Below are positions 1-54,292 of a stretch of DNA of 64,000 nucleotides, piece by piece. How positions within the stretch are numbered: position 1 is the first letter of the stretch; each line of letters starts with the position of its first letter. The notes beneath the pieces are model-generated. The model searched no databases and was not told the origin of the DNA. It saw only the letters and a list, made by a program, of their open reading frames with translations. Source of the stretch: Triplophysa rosa. Lineage: Eukaryota; Chordata; Actinopteri; Cypriniformes; Nemacheilidae. Where the stretch lies: assembly GCF_024868665.1 (NCBI RefSeq), contig NC_079907.1, positions 14,157,706 through 14,221,705 of the forward strand, in the 5' to 3' direction. The translations under genes and the position numbers were made by a program.

Positions 1-905
1 CGTAAATGATACAGGTCCTCACTGTAAATCCCTCCAGTAAAAATCAACGCCCGTAAGTAACTCCAAAAGAGCCACAGCTACAAGTCTCCGTACAATGTTT
101 AAATGAGATATGCAGCACGTAAACACATTCAACGCATGGCCCATTACAAAGGCTTCAGCCGCCCCGACGCTCATCCAGATAAACATCGAGGTCCATCGTG
201 CAAGAGACGAGGAAATAGTGTCCATTTCCTGAGGCTTATGCTAGTCATCTTCCAAACAGAGCACTATCGTCGTGCCACCCGAACCCTTCCCCTACCCTCA
301 TATCTTTAAAGGGTAATCTGTGTGTAAATCAATTGATAAACGTTAGGCCTTAAACGAGGCCAAGAACAAATTGTTTCGTTTATTCAAGAGGTAAGCTGAT
401 GCAAGCAGGGCTTGAGCTCCTTCGCCTCCCTAAATCTGCTTCACTCTGTGGTCTTCATTCAGATTCTTTCGTATTGAAACTCAAACCGCAGAGTCTGATT
501 TTTTACACTTCTTCTGTAACTGCTGTCGTGACCCAAAAATAGGTCAATGAACAGAGAATTATTAGTATGCAATGCAGCGTCTACAGAACAAACCATCACT
601 GAAAACAAGTCATTGAGAGTGACACTGAGAGTTACAGTATATTATTAAGCATGTGTGATAAAAGAGAAGTCAAATGTTTTGCAAACATCCAAAGTATTGC
701 ATGCTGAAAAAAATCAGTCTGCATTTACCAAGGATTAAAAGTCATGATTCATGAAGAGTCTTTCCAGCCATTAGAGTCGATGACTTTGACATGTGGTGTG
801 TGTATGTGTGTGCGCTGCTGGTTTATGCTCAGCAAACTGTGATGTGTCTAACCGACTCGTGCTCCCTACCCTCTATGTGTTTGACCGGGATCTGGCACGT
901 GCACA

Positions 906-930
906 GGTGTGTGTGTGTGTGTGTGTGTGT
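906..930. repeat. (GT)n microsatellite
   Basis: An uninterrupted GT dinucleotide run in rnls intron 6. A second, shorter run lies at about 1190-1211. The two cause the cysteine/valine-rich spurious frames here. Confidence 0.9.
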
Positions 931-1717
931 ATGACAGCAAGTGTTCTGTTCCCGTCTGTGCAGTCTAAACGGGCCTTGGCCCAGTCTCTGTTACTCAGCG
1001 CTCCCACACAGATGTTCTGTGTCCTTTGACCTCAAACTGGGTCCCAGCGCTGTGTGTCACAGGGGCCGACAGCGTGGGGGCCCAAAAACAGAACGTCTGT
1101 GTGTGCGTCCGTGTGCATGTATGAGAGAATGCAACTGTGCGAGAAAGGGCACTGTCCCACAGTGTGTGAATGCATAACGTACTACTGTAAGTGTGTGTGT
1201 GTGTGTGTGTGAGCCAAGCGAGTGGGGGGAGAGGACGGATTAGTATGTGTGCGTGTGAGACAGACCCAATCTACCAACCCTCTTCTGATAAAGTTAGACT
1301 AGCTTTTTTTCCACACTAGAACATTCTCTCTATTCACTGCTGCAGTCTGCAGAGCAGCTTTATTAAAAATGAATGCCTTTTGAGGTATAGCTTGGAGGCT
1401 TTTATTAGTTGCTGTGGCCTATATAAGCCAAGGCCTGAAAACTCATTCTTGCTATACACGATGACATCAACAAGGTGAGTGTTTTTGAATGTTTTTTTTT
1501 ATTATAATAAATACATAAAAGAACCTCCAAGTGAAGAAAAAACTCCAAAAGTTCAAACAGAGATTACATCAAGAGTTGATGTGTTGGTAGACAGGAGAGA
1601 GCTGAATAATCCAACACAGACCAATTATTTCAGTTTAAAGTGTTATCATATTTATGGTATGTTCTGATGGATTATTTACAGAACATTTTGCTTTTGATGT
1701 TGATCTGACATCATTAA

Positions 1718-2083
1718 AGTCCCCGTGAACCGGAAGTTGCGATCGTTTTTATTTCCGTATTTTGACGCATTTCCGAGTGAAATGGAATTTCTAATGAGTA
1801 AAATAGTGGGCGAGGCTTTAGTCTTTCTCTGCGATTTGATGGGATGTATAAAACAGCCGTTGCATTTTGAAATGGAACTGGCAGCAGACTGACAGTTCTA
1901 ACATGCGTCATTTAACATGGATAGTCATTACAGGAAGGAAGTACATTTTCAGATTTTAACTGAAGTTTATGAGGGTACGCGAATTTTAAACAGAGAATGA
2001 CCCACATTGATAAATTATTTACAATAAACGCTGCAATATTTCATGAAAAAATAGGCATTGTAATTTTTTATTTCACTCGGACT
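1718..2083. mobile_element. Miniature inverted-repeat element with TTAA target site (family D)
   Basis: A 366-bp element flanked by TTAA on both sides. Its left end AGTCCCCGTGAA is the imperfect inverse of its right end TTCACTCGGACT. It has no coding capacity. A second copy in opposite orientation lies at 47160-47690, sharing the segments near the poly-A/T end and the GGCAGCAGACTGACAG block. The TTAA site fits piggyBac or Kolobok mobilisation. Confidence 0.8.
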
Positions 2084-2762
2084 TTAAACAGGCATAATTA
2101 GTACAGTGGCATAAAAGCAATCTGGTATAAGTTACTGAAGGGAACTGTTTTGGCTTTATTTCCTGCAACCTTTTTTGTTTTTCTATGTATGTTTATATAT
2201 TCAAATAAAACCCATATTCCCCGATATTCTTCAAATAATTCAAAGTTTAGTCTTTTCTCCATTTTGTACCATGCACCTCATACTTTGCTTTTAATCGAAC
2301 CTGAGTAAGCATTAAAAGCAAATGAAGAGTTCATTTGAAAAACAGATTACGCAGTTTAAAGTAAAAAAAACACTCATTTTTTATTAGTAGTATATTATTA
2401 TTAGTTATTATTGCTTAATCAAAACAATCCAACTGCAGTTTGATTGTTATTACTTGGAATGCACAACAAAAAAAAAAACATGATTTTGGAAATAAAAAAA
2501 AACAAGTTATCTTTTTTGCAAATGAACTATTGAATGAACTAAAAATATTGTACAAATATATCCCTCCCAACATCATATAATAGGTCACAGTTTACTTTAT
2601 TTTGCTATTATCACTTACCTAAGTGAACTACAGTGTCCTAGTGCACACACTAGTAAAAAAGATCAAAAATTACATCTGGTGTCTGAATAATTTTTGGTTT
2701 GATGACCCATTCTACAAATCTATTCCTAACATCATCTGAGCTTCTCCACCATGTCGTCTTAC

Positions 2763-45854
<43,092 letters not shown>

Positions 45855-46438
45855 TATTTTTAGAAAAGGCAAATAAACAGCTGCAAACAGTACTAGCAAA
45901 GCAATGTCGCTGTACCTCTCACACGATTAAGCGGGCGTGTCCCTTTAAGAATTATAAAACGCTGACGATGTTGTGTTGGCCAACCAAAACATTCTCTAGG
46001 TTAGTACGACATGAATCAACAACTTATCAGAAGCTGTGCAAGAATGAGTAGAATGTACAACAACACACACACACATATATATATAACCTCACAATAATAT
46101 TTCAAAACATTTTAAACATTTATGTTTTATCAGGGTTTTTACTCATGTTGCAACGTCAATGCACAATTGATCAACTTTTAGCTTTAAAGTAATCAAGAGA
46201 TCACTGCGAGACTGCCATACATGTAAATGTAAGCAGTTCTTCAATAAAACTGACAACAATCCAAAAGTCTTCGGAAAGAGGGCATGTCAAAGGCTGGTTG
46301 ACTAAAACCCTTGATGAACTGTAGTAAGTTACGTGATCTCATTGTCAGCTGATGTCAAAGCATTTTCAGCATTATCAGTGGTTAGTACGCAAGCGCCTGA
46401 TTCCAGTTTGGTGCTGTGGAAATACGAATCGAAGTTAG
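45855..46438. promoter_or_regulatory. Putative shared promoter region between rnls and the lipase
   Basis: About 0.58 kb between the rnls ATG and a plausible first, untranslated lipase exon ending at 46438 (GAAGTTAG followed by donor GTGAGT). The plus-strand leader is inferred from this donor and from the acceptor TTTCAATAG at 47754-47762 just before the lipase ATG. Contains a short CA tract near 46060 and no obvious TATA box at a defined distance. Confidence 0.4.
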
Positions 46439-47159
46439 GTGAGTTTCACATACTCCCTGTATTATTTTCTAGTCATAAACTGGTTATGCTATAAGCACTG
46501 TTTGAAATATAGATGTATCCTGCGCGTCAAATCATAAATCTGATCGTAACGCAGTAGCCTAACGTTAAATGTGCTGCACTGAATCAAAAGTAGGCTACTG
46601 TAACGTTAGGCTATAGCGCAAAGAATTGACAGAAACGAATCAATGTACGATGAAGTTCGTGAAACTGTTGTCATTACAGTGTTTTTAACCTGTTGTATGC
46701 ACTGTCGGCTTAATATTTTAGAAATATCTTATTATTTTGCAGCATTATTTTACCGGCTTTGAAGTAAGTTAGCTACCTGTTATTCAAAACCACCCAGTTA
46801 CGTTACGTCAACAACCTTCGTTTTGTGGAAGCTCTGGAAATTAAAACTACGTTAATTGTGCTTGTTTACAGTGGAGACATACAGTATAATAGCCTAACGT
46901 ACATAATGCCTTTAGTGGACAGTGCGTATTATATTTAAGTTGTGTAAATAATTTGTTTGTTTTCCAAACACATACTCTTATAACTGTTATATCGGTTTAC
47001 AATACTGCCAAGAATTGTTCATTGTTTATGTTCACCTTTTTTAGGCTTTTAGGCAAACTAACTGTAGAATTTACATTGACTATTAGTTATTATGTGTGTA
47101 CTAGAGTCACGTGATGAGTCATAATGTTAAAGTGAGTGAATAAAAAAGTGAATACTTAA

Positions 47160-47690
47160 AGTCCCAGTGAAAGTAAAAATGACAATTATTATTTTTTCAT
47201 GAAATATTGCAGCGTTTATAGTAAATAGCTTATCAATGTGGGTCATTAACTTTTTAAAATTCATGTACCCTCATAATCTTCAGTTAAAATCTGAAAATGC
47301 ACTTCCGCCCAGAAATGACTATCCATCTCAAATGACGTAAATTAGATGGCTTGGCCGGAGCATCCGTTAACTCCTCCCCTTCAACTGTCAGTCTGCTGCC
47401 AGTTTCATTTCAATAGGCTTGTTCGACTTGATGCGGCGCCGCAAGATCCGACGGCAGGATGATATCAAAGCACCGTGAGAGCGTTTCAAAAAACCATAAA
47501 AAGTTTGGTTTTCGAATCTCTCTCGTGGTACTTCGAAGTCATCCGCCTGTCGGATATTGCGGCGCCGCATCAAGTCGAACAAGCCTAAAAGCAATGAAAC
47601 ATCTGTTTTTACACATCCAATCAATTCGCAGTGAAAAACGTAAGCCACGCCCACTAATTTTCTCATTTGAAACTTCCGGTTCACGGGACT
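47160..47690. mobile_element. Family D TTAA element (reverse copy) with nested palindrome
   Basis: TTAA at 47156-47159 and 47691-47694; ends AGTCCCAGTGAAA and TTCACGGGACT. Blocks match the reverse complement of 1718-2083 (TTTCATGAAATATTGCAGCGTTTATTGTAA-like, ATGTGGGTCATT, CTGTCAGTCTGCTGCCAGTT). It is interrupted at 47415-47586. It ends only 72 bp before the lipase exon acceptor. Confidence 0.85.
47415..47586. mobile_element. 172-bp palindromic miniature element with AGGCTTGTTCGACTTGATGC ends
   Basis: The arms AGGCTTGTTCGACTTGATGC / GCATCAAGTCGAACAAGCCT are perfect inverses and continue through GGCGCCGCAAGATCCGAC with one or two mismatches. Compared with the uninterrupted family D copy the target reads TTTCAATAAAAGC, so a TA(A)-type duplication is likely. 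The superfamily is not certain (PIF/Harbinger-like or Tc1-like). Confidence 0.8.
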
Positions 47691-47766
47691 TTAAAGCGAG
47701 CAAGATCAGGGTGTTTTGGAGACACCCTACACATGAATTCATTGTTTGTGAACTTTCAATAGGAAA

Positions 47767-47874
47767 ATGGCATGGCTGGTGTTTTCTTTGGCACTGATCA
47801 CATTTGGGATGGTTGAGTGCAGACCATCTTTCAAAGACAATGCAGGACTGGACCCTGAAGTCAATATGAACATT
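47767..47874 (+). CDS. lipf: Acid lipase coding exon 1
   Basis: 36 codons from ATG at 47767 to the donor ATT/GTAAGT, phase 0. Hydrophobic core [13 protein letters not shown] with a likely cleavage after EC or CR, then [10 protein letters not shown], the conserved first block of mature acid lipases. Confidence 0.88.
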
Positions 47875-50800
47875 GTAAGTAACCATTAGTTACAGCATGT
47901 AATGAGACATGTTTCAATATGTATGTTTTTTACTTTTCAGCTAACTGTTAAATTTAGATTAATTGTGTTTATATTAGAGATGCACCGATTGCAATTTTCT
48001 TTGCCGATTCCGATTTTATTACAAGTGAATCCTGCCGATTCCGATTTTTGCCGATTCCGATTTTCTATCCACAAACTATAATTGACAGTATACTGTATAT
48101 AAAACCATATTAACTTTTCTTCAATACACATTTTTTTTATTTTCATTGAATAAATGATTGAACATTACAATTTCCCCAAATTTCCCTAAATGCAGTTCTC
48201 CAAGCTGCATTAAATTACAGAATCTTCTCTTTCCCAAACAACTCTTAAATTGAATAAGTCTGTGACTGAAAAGAAGTACAAATAATAAAATATAACTAAA
48301 CATGTCACTTAATTTACCTTTTTCATTTTTGTACTCATCTCACAAGTCTAAGATAACAATAAAATACTTCAACTTTATTCTCGTCTGTTTCCGTTTATGA
48401 AACTAACATTGCTATATTTCATTTTTTCTGAAATGTAAAATAAATTGTCTTTATCTTGTGTCTGTAGGATTAAAAGAAGTGGGTTGATTTTTGCTGCAAC
48501 TTCAATAAAAAAGTTAAAAAATCTTATGAGTGAATTCTACTCTAAAGATGTATATGTATTTGCAGTTTTTTGTGTTAGTAAAGAACTCAATCAGATATAT
48601 ATCACATATATTGGTTGATTTATTCATTTTTTTATATTTTGGATTTTTAAAAACAAGTAGAAGTCGTGTTGAATGTCATTTTACCTTGGTGAAATGACCA
48701 CAGTTTTAACGTAAGACAAGGAATCAGGTTGAATGGACTTTATGTTTGTTTTACACAGAGTGAAGGACTTCAACATGAGTTTAGCATGTGTCAGAGTTTA
48801 GCATGATGCTAATAGCATCACTGTTGGCATACATACCCCATGTAGACGGAGCAGCGAGAGATGAACTACAGTGCACCTTTTTGTCTGTACAGTACATGGT
48901 GCGTGTGCACGCGCGTGCAGTCAGCGGATATGAGATATGCGCGTCAGTCAGCAGAGACCCACATGAGAGTATAAACGAGCCGTGAAAGACAGGCTGTACG
49001 CGCGCACGTTTACATGTTTACTTGCGGCTTTGAGTGTACTGACGGCTGTGACGTTCTTGCCCGCATCACGGGAAACAGAAGATCGGCTTGGAATCGGCGA
49101 GACGTGAGACTGACCGGCCGGTCACCGGTCGGGCCGATCATACGAAAAAACGGCTGATTCCGATCTCTTGCCGGTCAATCGGTGCACCTCTAGTTTATAT
49201 TATATTGTGCCTTACGTTTCTTCTTAGTCGTATTGGAATTGTAAGAGTCTGTCTGATATTTTTTGTCAAAATGTAGTTATTTACATATTCTGTTACTTAC
49301 GTTGTTTATATTTTGGGACTTTTTGAGAACACAAAAAAGTTTTATCTACAAAGTCACAGGAATGCCAAAACTTTGAAGTTTGTTATCTCAAAACTCTATG
49401 TGGCCCATGAATCAGCATGAACAACAGTAGTCTGAAAATGCAGGGATGAAAAGTGAAAAACTTTTTAGACTTTTCTTAAAATGCCCATTTATTATGCCTT
49501 CCTAGTGCAAAGACAGTCTTCAAAATGTGTACATGCTCATGTATAACAAAGTTATTCTACTGTTCAGCCCTATTCATTTTGGCAGCTTTATTTCGGCTAA
49601 ACAAACTGTTAAATCAATGTAATGTCAGATTGCGCCGTGAACTTTGCAGATGATTTGTAATATTTCCAGTTCCCTATTTTAATACATACAGTGTTTATTC
49701 ATAAGGTCATTTTGGTAATAGATCAATGTTTGCACTTGATTCTTTTTTGTTCTTTTGGTATCCCATGATCCGCTGTGCCACTGTGGTGCACATTATCATG
49801 AATACTTATCACTTGTTAAAGTGCATATTTTTTATGGTTGTTCAATGAAAGTCTTTTTACTAGAAGAGAAACCAGAAGAGATGCATTACCAGTTCCACAT
49901 TTTTTATAAATGTGATCAGAAAGCTTTTCAAGTCAAGTTGAGCTTTATTGTCATTCCGCTACATGTGGGGACATACAGTGGAATGAAACGTTGTGCCTCA
50001 CAGGACCACTACATAAAAATGGACATAACAATGGAGTAAAAACAAACAAGAATAAACACAAACTACTCAAACTAACCTACTGATAGAGTCCGACTATGAC
50101 TCGAAACATTAAACAGTATTTATGAATACTTTCATGTGGCATGCGATATGAACTGTATGAGTTCTTGGATTTAAACAATGATATCTTATAATCATTGTTT
50201 GATGATTTACACGGGTCAAAAATCTATTTGCAGAAACGCTGATAAGACAGTTATTTGTTAGATTTCATTCAAAAGTAATATAAAACCGTTTTGTATATTG
50301 TACTTTTGTGTACTTTTATTAACCGTCTCATGCATGCACAATTTCACATTTAGTCTTAAAATGCATTTAAATCTTCTGTCATTTTTAACTTACAAAAGAG
50401 AACTTTTACACAAGAAGAATCTTAAAACGGCTCTTTTTCATACAAGATTCTACAGGAATAATGAAAGGATTTTCATGGGTGAACAATTTCTTTAAAGGTG
50501 AATTAAAGTGATAGTCTCCCCCCAAAAAATTCTGTCATTTAAAAATCATTTACTCACCCTCTTGTCACTTCAAATCTGTATGCGTCATGATTCTGCCTCA
50601 TCATGTCATGTTTATTCTTGGTCTTGTGGCAGAGTCATGACAAAGCCTTAGGTTTTGTGTGGAGAGAGACATTTTGGCCCTTTCGGCCTTCCACACTCTC
50701 TCTCCGGTCCTCGTCTTTGTCCCCGCCCTCTTGTATCCCTCGTTATTGCTTGTTAATTAGTTCATGCCCCGCACCTGTCCCTTCTTGATTTTCTCCCCTT

Positions 50801-53800
50801 TATATAGTCCTCTTGTTCCATCGTCCTGTGCTCAGTAGGGATGTAACGGTATCACTGATGTGGTACTCACGGACTGTCCCTGTGACTGCCTCTCTTGTAA
50901 GATTTCCTCAAAGGCGATGTCCAGGCTGCTACATGCTTCATGATGTGGTGCCTTGCTCACTGGCTCTGCTGCAGCCTCATTTTCCTTTGGCACTGCACTG
51001 ACAGCCCTCCTCTCCTCTGTCTTTGCCACCTCCTGGATAAGGTGTTCCTTTGCAAGCAACAGGTTGGCTGACTTTGTGAAAAAGCTAGAAACAGATAAAA
51101 GTAACACACAATTCAAAACAATAATACAATAGACACCACATAGCACAGTTCTTCAGTTAGGCAACTGCCTACACATGTACTTAATTAATAAACAATAAAA
51201 AAATCTAACCTTAGAACTAAATTACCCATAACTTAATTAAAAAGTAAGTAAAAAATAAATTGGCTTAATACTGGTGTCTGGTGATGACTTGACTTTATAT
51301 AAACATGATGTACAAAAGGTGCATTTTAATTTTACTATACTTGCCCATCTTTGTATCTGGGATCTAGAAGAGTGGCGATGTAGAAGAGTGGCTCAGTTTC
51401 AACATCAGCAAAGCGCTTCTCCACTGCCTCCAGCAGAGTCCTCTTCATTCATCATCTTAATCCCGAGACAGAACACGTCTACACTCGGCACCCCCATATC
51501 CCTCATAGCTTTCTTCATATTTGCCGCGTTGTCACGCAAAATTACGTGGACCCGTTGCTTGTCAATTCCCCAGTTGTTTAGCATCTTTTCCATCGATTGC
51601 TGGATGCGCTCTGCGATCCGCGGTGTAGGGTCGCACGGCGTAAAACAAAACTTGAGTCAATCCATTGTGCGGTAAAGCTTAGTAGAGACATGGGAGCTAC
51701 GGACGAACTCCAGATGTCTGTGGTGAACGAAACATGGGGTACATCTGATAACAGGACAAGTAGTTTGTCAGAAATCTTCTTATAAAGGGCTGGCAGAGCT
51801 TTCTCGGTGAAATAGTGGCGAGACGGCATTTCAAATCGAGGTTCTACGTGCTCCATAAGCATAAGAAATCCAGGGTTCTCTACAAAGGCGAATGGCAGGT
51901 CACTTATTGCGATCATTTGTGCTATCTTGGCTGTGATGTCCTGCGCTGTCGCGGGGCATTTTTTCTCTCCTCTTCAAACTGTCCTGCAGCGTGAGCTGAC
52001 TCGTCTTCGGCTGGGTTGCCTGTGTAAACGCGCTTTCCGCTTCAAGCTGCTTCCGTGTTCTACTTTGCCGGCATTTAACCAATAGCGTCTCTGAAACAAA
52101 GTGATGTCATGCCGCAAGCGTTGCTGTGTCTGTGTGGAGTCAAGAGGTCTAACTGTGCCACCGCATAACTATAGATGTGTTAAAAAATAATGAGAATATA
52201 TATACATACATATACAGGTGCTGGTCATATAATTAGAATATCATCAAAATGTTGATTTATTTCACTAATTCCATTCAAAAAGTGAAACTTGTATATTATA
52301 TTCATTCTTTACACACAGACTGATATATTTCAAATGTTTATTTCTTTTAATTTTGATGATTATAACTGACAACTAATGAAAATCCCAAATTCACTATCTC
52401 AGAAAATTTGAATATTACTTAAGACCAATACAAAGCACTTCATGCACTTCATGCTTCCTGCTGCTGACCAACTTTATGGAGATGCAGATTTCATTTTCCA
52501 ACAGGACTTGGCACCTGCACACAGTGCCAAAGCTACCAGTACCTGGTTTAAGGACCATGGTATCCCTGTTCTTAATTGGCCAATAAACTCGCCTGACCTT
52601 AACCCCATAGAAAATCTATGGGGTATTGTGAAGAGGAAGATGCGATATGCCAGACCCAACAATGCAGAAGAGCTGAAGGCCACTATCAGAGCAACCTGGT
52701 CTCTCATAACACCTGAGCAGTGCCACAGACTGATCGACTCCATGCCACGCCGCATTGCTGCAGTAATTCAGGCAAAAGGAGCCCCAACTAAGTATTGAGT
52801 GCTGTACATGCTCATACTTTTCATCTTCATACTTTTCATCTTCATACTTTTCAGTTGGCCAAGATTTCTAAAAATCCTTTCTTTGTATTGGTCTTAAGTA
52901 ATATTCTAATTTTCCGAGATACTGAATTTGGGATTTTCATTAGTTGTCAGTTATAATCATCAAATTAAAAGAAATTAACATTTGAAATATATCAGTCTGT
53001 GTGTAATGAATGAATATAATATACAAGTTTCACTTTTTGAATGGAATTAGTGAAATAAATCAACTTTTTGATGATATTCTAATTATATGACCAGCACCTG
53101 TATATCCGAGTCCTGATCAGGAGGTAACGTCCGATTCCGATCGAGTCTGAAACCAAACCACATGATCGGGCCCGATTTCCGATCACGTGATCGGATCTGG
53201 ACATCCCTATCACTCAGTGCTATTTTTTTTGCTCCTTGTATCTTCACGAAACTTTTCGGGGTGATGATGTAACAAATGGCTCTTCATATTAGTCGTATTC
53301 CCCGAATAGTACTTTGGATTAAAGCGTTAAATGAATAAATATAAATGGTCATGACAATTGTTTCGTCAGACTTGTGCTGTTCCTCTTGCAGTTTTGTTCT
53401 GCAGAAGTGCTTGAAACGGTTCTTCTTTTCAGCCTTTTCTTCATACAGAGAATGGAGAGAAACTCATCTCAGATAGAGAGAGAGAAAGATAGAGGAGCAC
53501 GTCCCCCGGTGCTTGCCCTCCCTATAATGTGTGTTGAGCCAGCAGTGGGTTTATCCTTAAGTGGCCTGAAGTAGAACGAGCAGACTGAAGACTCAGGGGG
53601 AGTGAGAAATTGCGGTGCCTTTAATTATGCATGGGGAGATTGCATGGCAGGCCTGGAACCAACAGGCTCACACAATTTCTTTGAAGTCTCTGATTATAAT
53701 TTATCTCTGTATCGGCAGGAGGGGCAGCAGTGTGACTCCATACAAGCAAAATTATTGTGCTCTTGAAAAGACAAATGACTAAACTGAGAATTTAAGCTTA

Positions 53801-54292
53801 AGTAGTGTTTTCTATTTTTATTACATTTAAAAATACTGGCATGATACACTCTTATAATGACAATGAACTGAATGATAATGTCATGACATTAAGTAGGGCA
53901 GAGGGTAAATATGAAGAAATGTAACTATTCTTCATCATGTCGTCATGCATTTATCAACTTTTTTTTTTTTTTAGCGCCAAACAATGCTTTTGCTATTTTT
54001 AACAGCAGAATTTCCAAGAGAGAGAAAGATTGACTCACTTAAAATGTTTGCTGTTCTGTATAATTGCTTTTCCCTTACATGAAAGTTTGTTTACATTGGC
54101 CTCTCAATGCTTGCTGGTCTAAATACCTTGCCTTGGACTTTTCCCATATTCACTGCTGTGTTTTTTTCCTGTAGAGTGAGATCATAAGACACTGGGGCTA
54201 CCCGGCTGAGGAATTTGAAGTGGTCACAGATGATGGGTACATCCTGAGCATCAACCGAATCCCACACGGGGTCAAAGACCAGGCCTGGGAAG
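47767..54292 (+). CDS. lipf: Secreted acid lipase (gastric/lysosomal family), first two coding exons, gene continues beyond window
   Basis: Two plus-strand exons (47767-47874, 54175-54292) join to about 75 codons. The product starts with a signal peptide ([18 protein letters not shown]), then a short propeptide-like segment and [41 protein letters not shown]. That last region is the alpha/beta-hydrolase-associated lipase domain that opens acid lipases such as gastric lipase and lysosomal acid lipase, which hydrolyse triacylglycerols and cholesteryl esters at low pH. The family is about 400 residues, so the GHSQG serine exon and the rest lie beyond 64000. The next intron exceeds 9.7 kb. The lipf symbol rests on family plus the position next to rnls, as for mammalian LIPF/LIPJ; lipa is the alternative. 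Confidence 0.85.
47975..49192. mobile_element. Non-autonomous hAT element, 1.2 kb
   Basis: A perfect 8-bp duplication GTTTATAT (47967-47974 and 49193-49200). Ends TAGAGATGCACCGATT and AATCGGTGCACCTCTA. CCGATTCCGATTTT repeats cluster at the left, and GATTCCGATCTC and GGCCGATCA at the right. No transposase frame. Confidence 0.93.
49930..50010. repeat. Dispersed repeat of the TCAAGTTGAGCTTTATTGTCATT type
   Basis: CAAGTCAAGTTGAGCTTTAT, then GTCATTCCGCTACATGTGGGG, then ATACAGTGGAATGAAACG, a sequence met in many fish introns and 3' ends. Class unassigned; the limits are approximate. Confidence 0.45.
50470..50582. mobile_element. Family C fragments: right end followed by a left end
   Basis: TTTTCATGGGTGAACAATTTC-TTTAAAGG (to about 50497) is a family C right terminus. 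TTAA-AGTGATAGTCTCCCCCC ... ATTTACTCACCCTCTTGTCA (50503-50582) is a left terminus, cut off at 50582. Confidence 0.6.
50880..52082 (-). pseudogene. Broken hAT/ZBED-type transposase
   Basis: Reading from 52082: a basic/Gln-rich N-terminal piece to 51900. A frame change leads to [34 protein letters not shown] and [11 protein letters not shown] (51916-51578), the block with the first catalytic Asp of hAT transposases. Another frame change leads to [21 protein letters not shown] (51593-51405), the RDNAANM block with the second Asp. After a gap an Glu/Ala-rich inter-domain piece follows (51146-50832). The central insertion domain and the C-terminal hAT dimerisation block are absent. It is a pseudogene with at least two frameshifts and a large deletion. 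Confidence 0.8.
52215..53100 (+). mobile_element. Internally deleted Tc1-like element, 886 bp
   Basis: TA on both sides (52213-52214, 53101-53102). Ends CAGGTGCTGGTCATATAATT and the inverse AATTATATGACCAGCACCTG continue inward for over 200 bp as near-perfect inverted repeats, far longer than the first Tc1 element's ends. A different family from 31959-33553. Confidence 0.93.
52442..52798 (+). pseudogene. C-terminal part of a Tc1-like transposase
   Basis: A 118-codon open frame covering the end of the DDE core: [16 protein letters not shown] with the second Asp and [13 protein letters not shown] with the D-34-E Glu, then the conserved [16 protein letters not shown] helix, and a natural stop after GAPTKY. 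The helix-turn-helix and first Asp are deleted. The frame joins directly onto inverted-repeat sequence at its 5' side. Confidence 0.9.
54175..54292 (+). CDS. lipf: Acid lipase coding exon 2
   Basis: 118 nt, phase 0 to phase 1; acceptor TTTTCCTGTAG, donor GGAAG/GTAAAG. Encodes [39 protein letters not shown], the most conserved stretch of the N-terminal lipase domain. Confidence 0.93.

Larger units (their letters stand above)
1..2762 (-). other. rnls intron 6, 5' part (continues left of window)
   Basis: This non-coding stretch lies downstream of the sixth rnls coding exon. It holds GT microsatellites near 906-930 and 1190-1211 and one TTAA miniature element (1718-2083); I see nothing recognisable in the rest. 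I looked for the renalase C-terminal exon on the minus strand and did not find it. A small minus-strand frame at 19-225 has no recognisable motif. Confidence 0.7.
46439..47762 (+). other. Putative 5' UTR intron of the lipase gene
   Basis: Bounded by GTGAGT at 46439 and TTTCAATAG at 47762. The second half is occupied by a TTAA element with a nested palindrome. Assignment as an intron rests only on splice signals. Confidence 0.4.
50836..53209 (-). mobile_element. hAT (ZBED-like) transposon relic with a nested Tc1 derivative
   Basis: Begins TAGGGATGTAACGG and ends ACATCCCTA, so only the outer 9 bp are clean inverses. Flanks GTGCTCAG and TCACTCAG match at 5 of 8 positions. The body carries a broken hAT transposase on the minus strand, and the right part shows GATCGG/CCGATC-rich subterminal repeats typical of such hAT families. 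The left and right ends may come from different but related elements. Confidence 0.6.
47875..54174 (+). other. Lipase intron 1 (between coding exons 1 and 2)
   Basis: 6.3 kb. Contains a hAT element with perfect duplication (47975-49192), family C pieces (50470-50582), and a hAT relic with an inserted Tc1 derivative (50836-53209). 49200-49920 and 53210-54174 show nothing recognisable. Confidence 0.85.

Noticed and set aside
1..2762. Last exon of renalase
   Set aside because: Searched the minus strand for the C-terminal CGGDG-type block and its acceptor; not present, so the gene was left as incomplete.
47459..47886. Overlapping frames of 98-115 codons around the lipase start
   Set aside because: They run through the family D element and its palindrome in several frames and are incompatible with the lipase exon.
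53860..53900. Possible extra lipase exon in intron 1
   Set aside because: No coding similarity; exons 1 and 2 already join in frame at the conserved NMNI-SEII junction.
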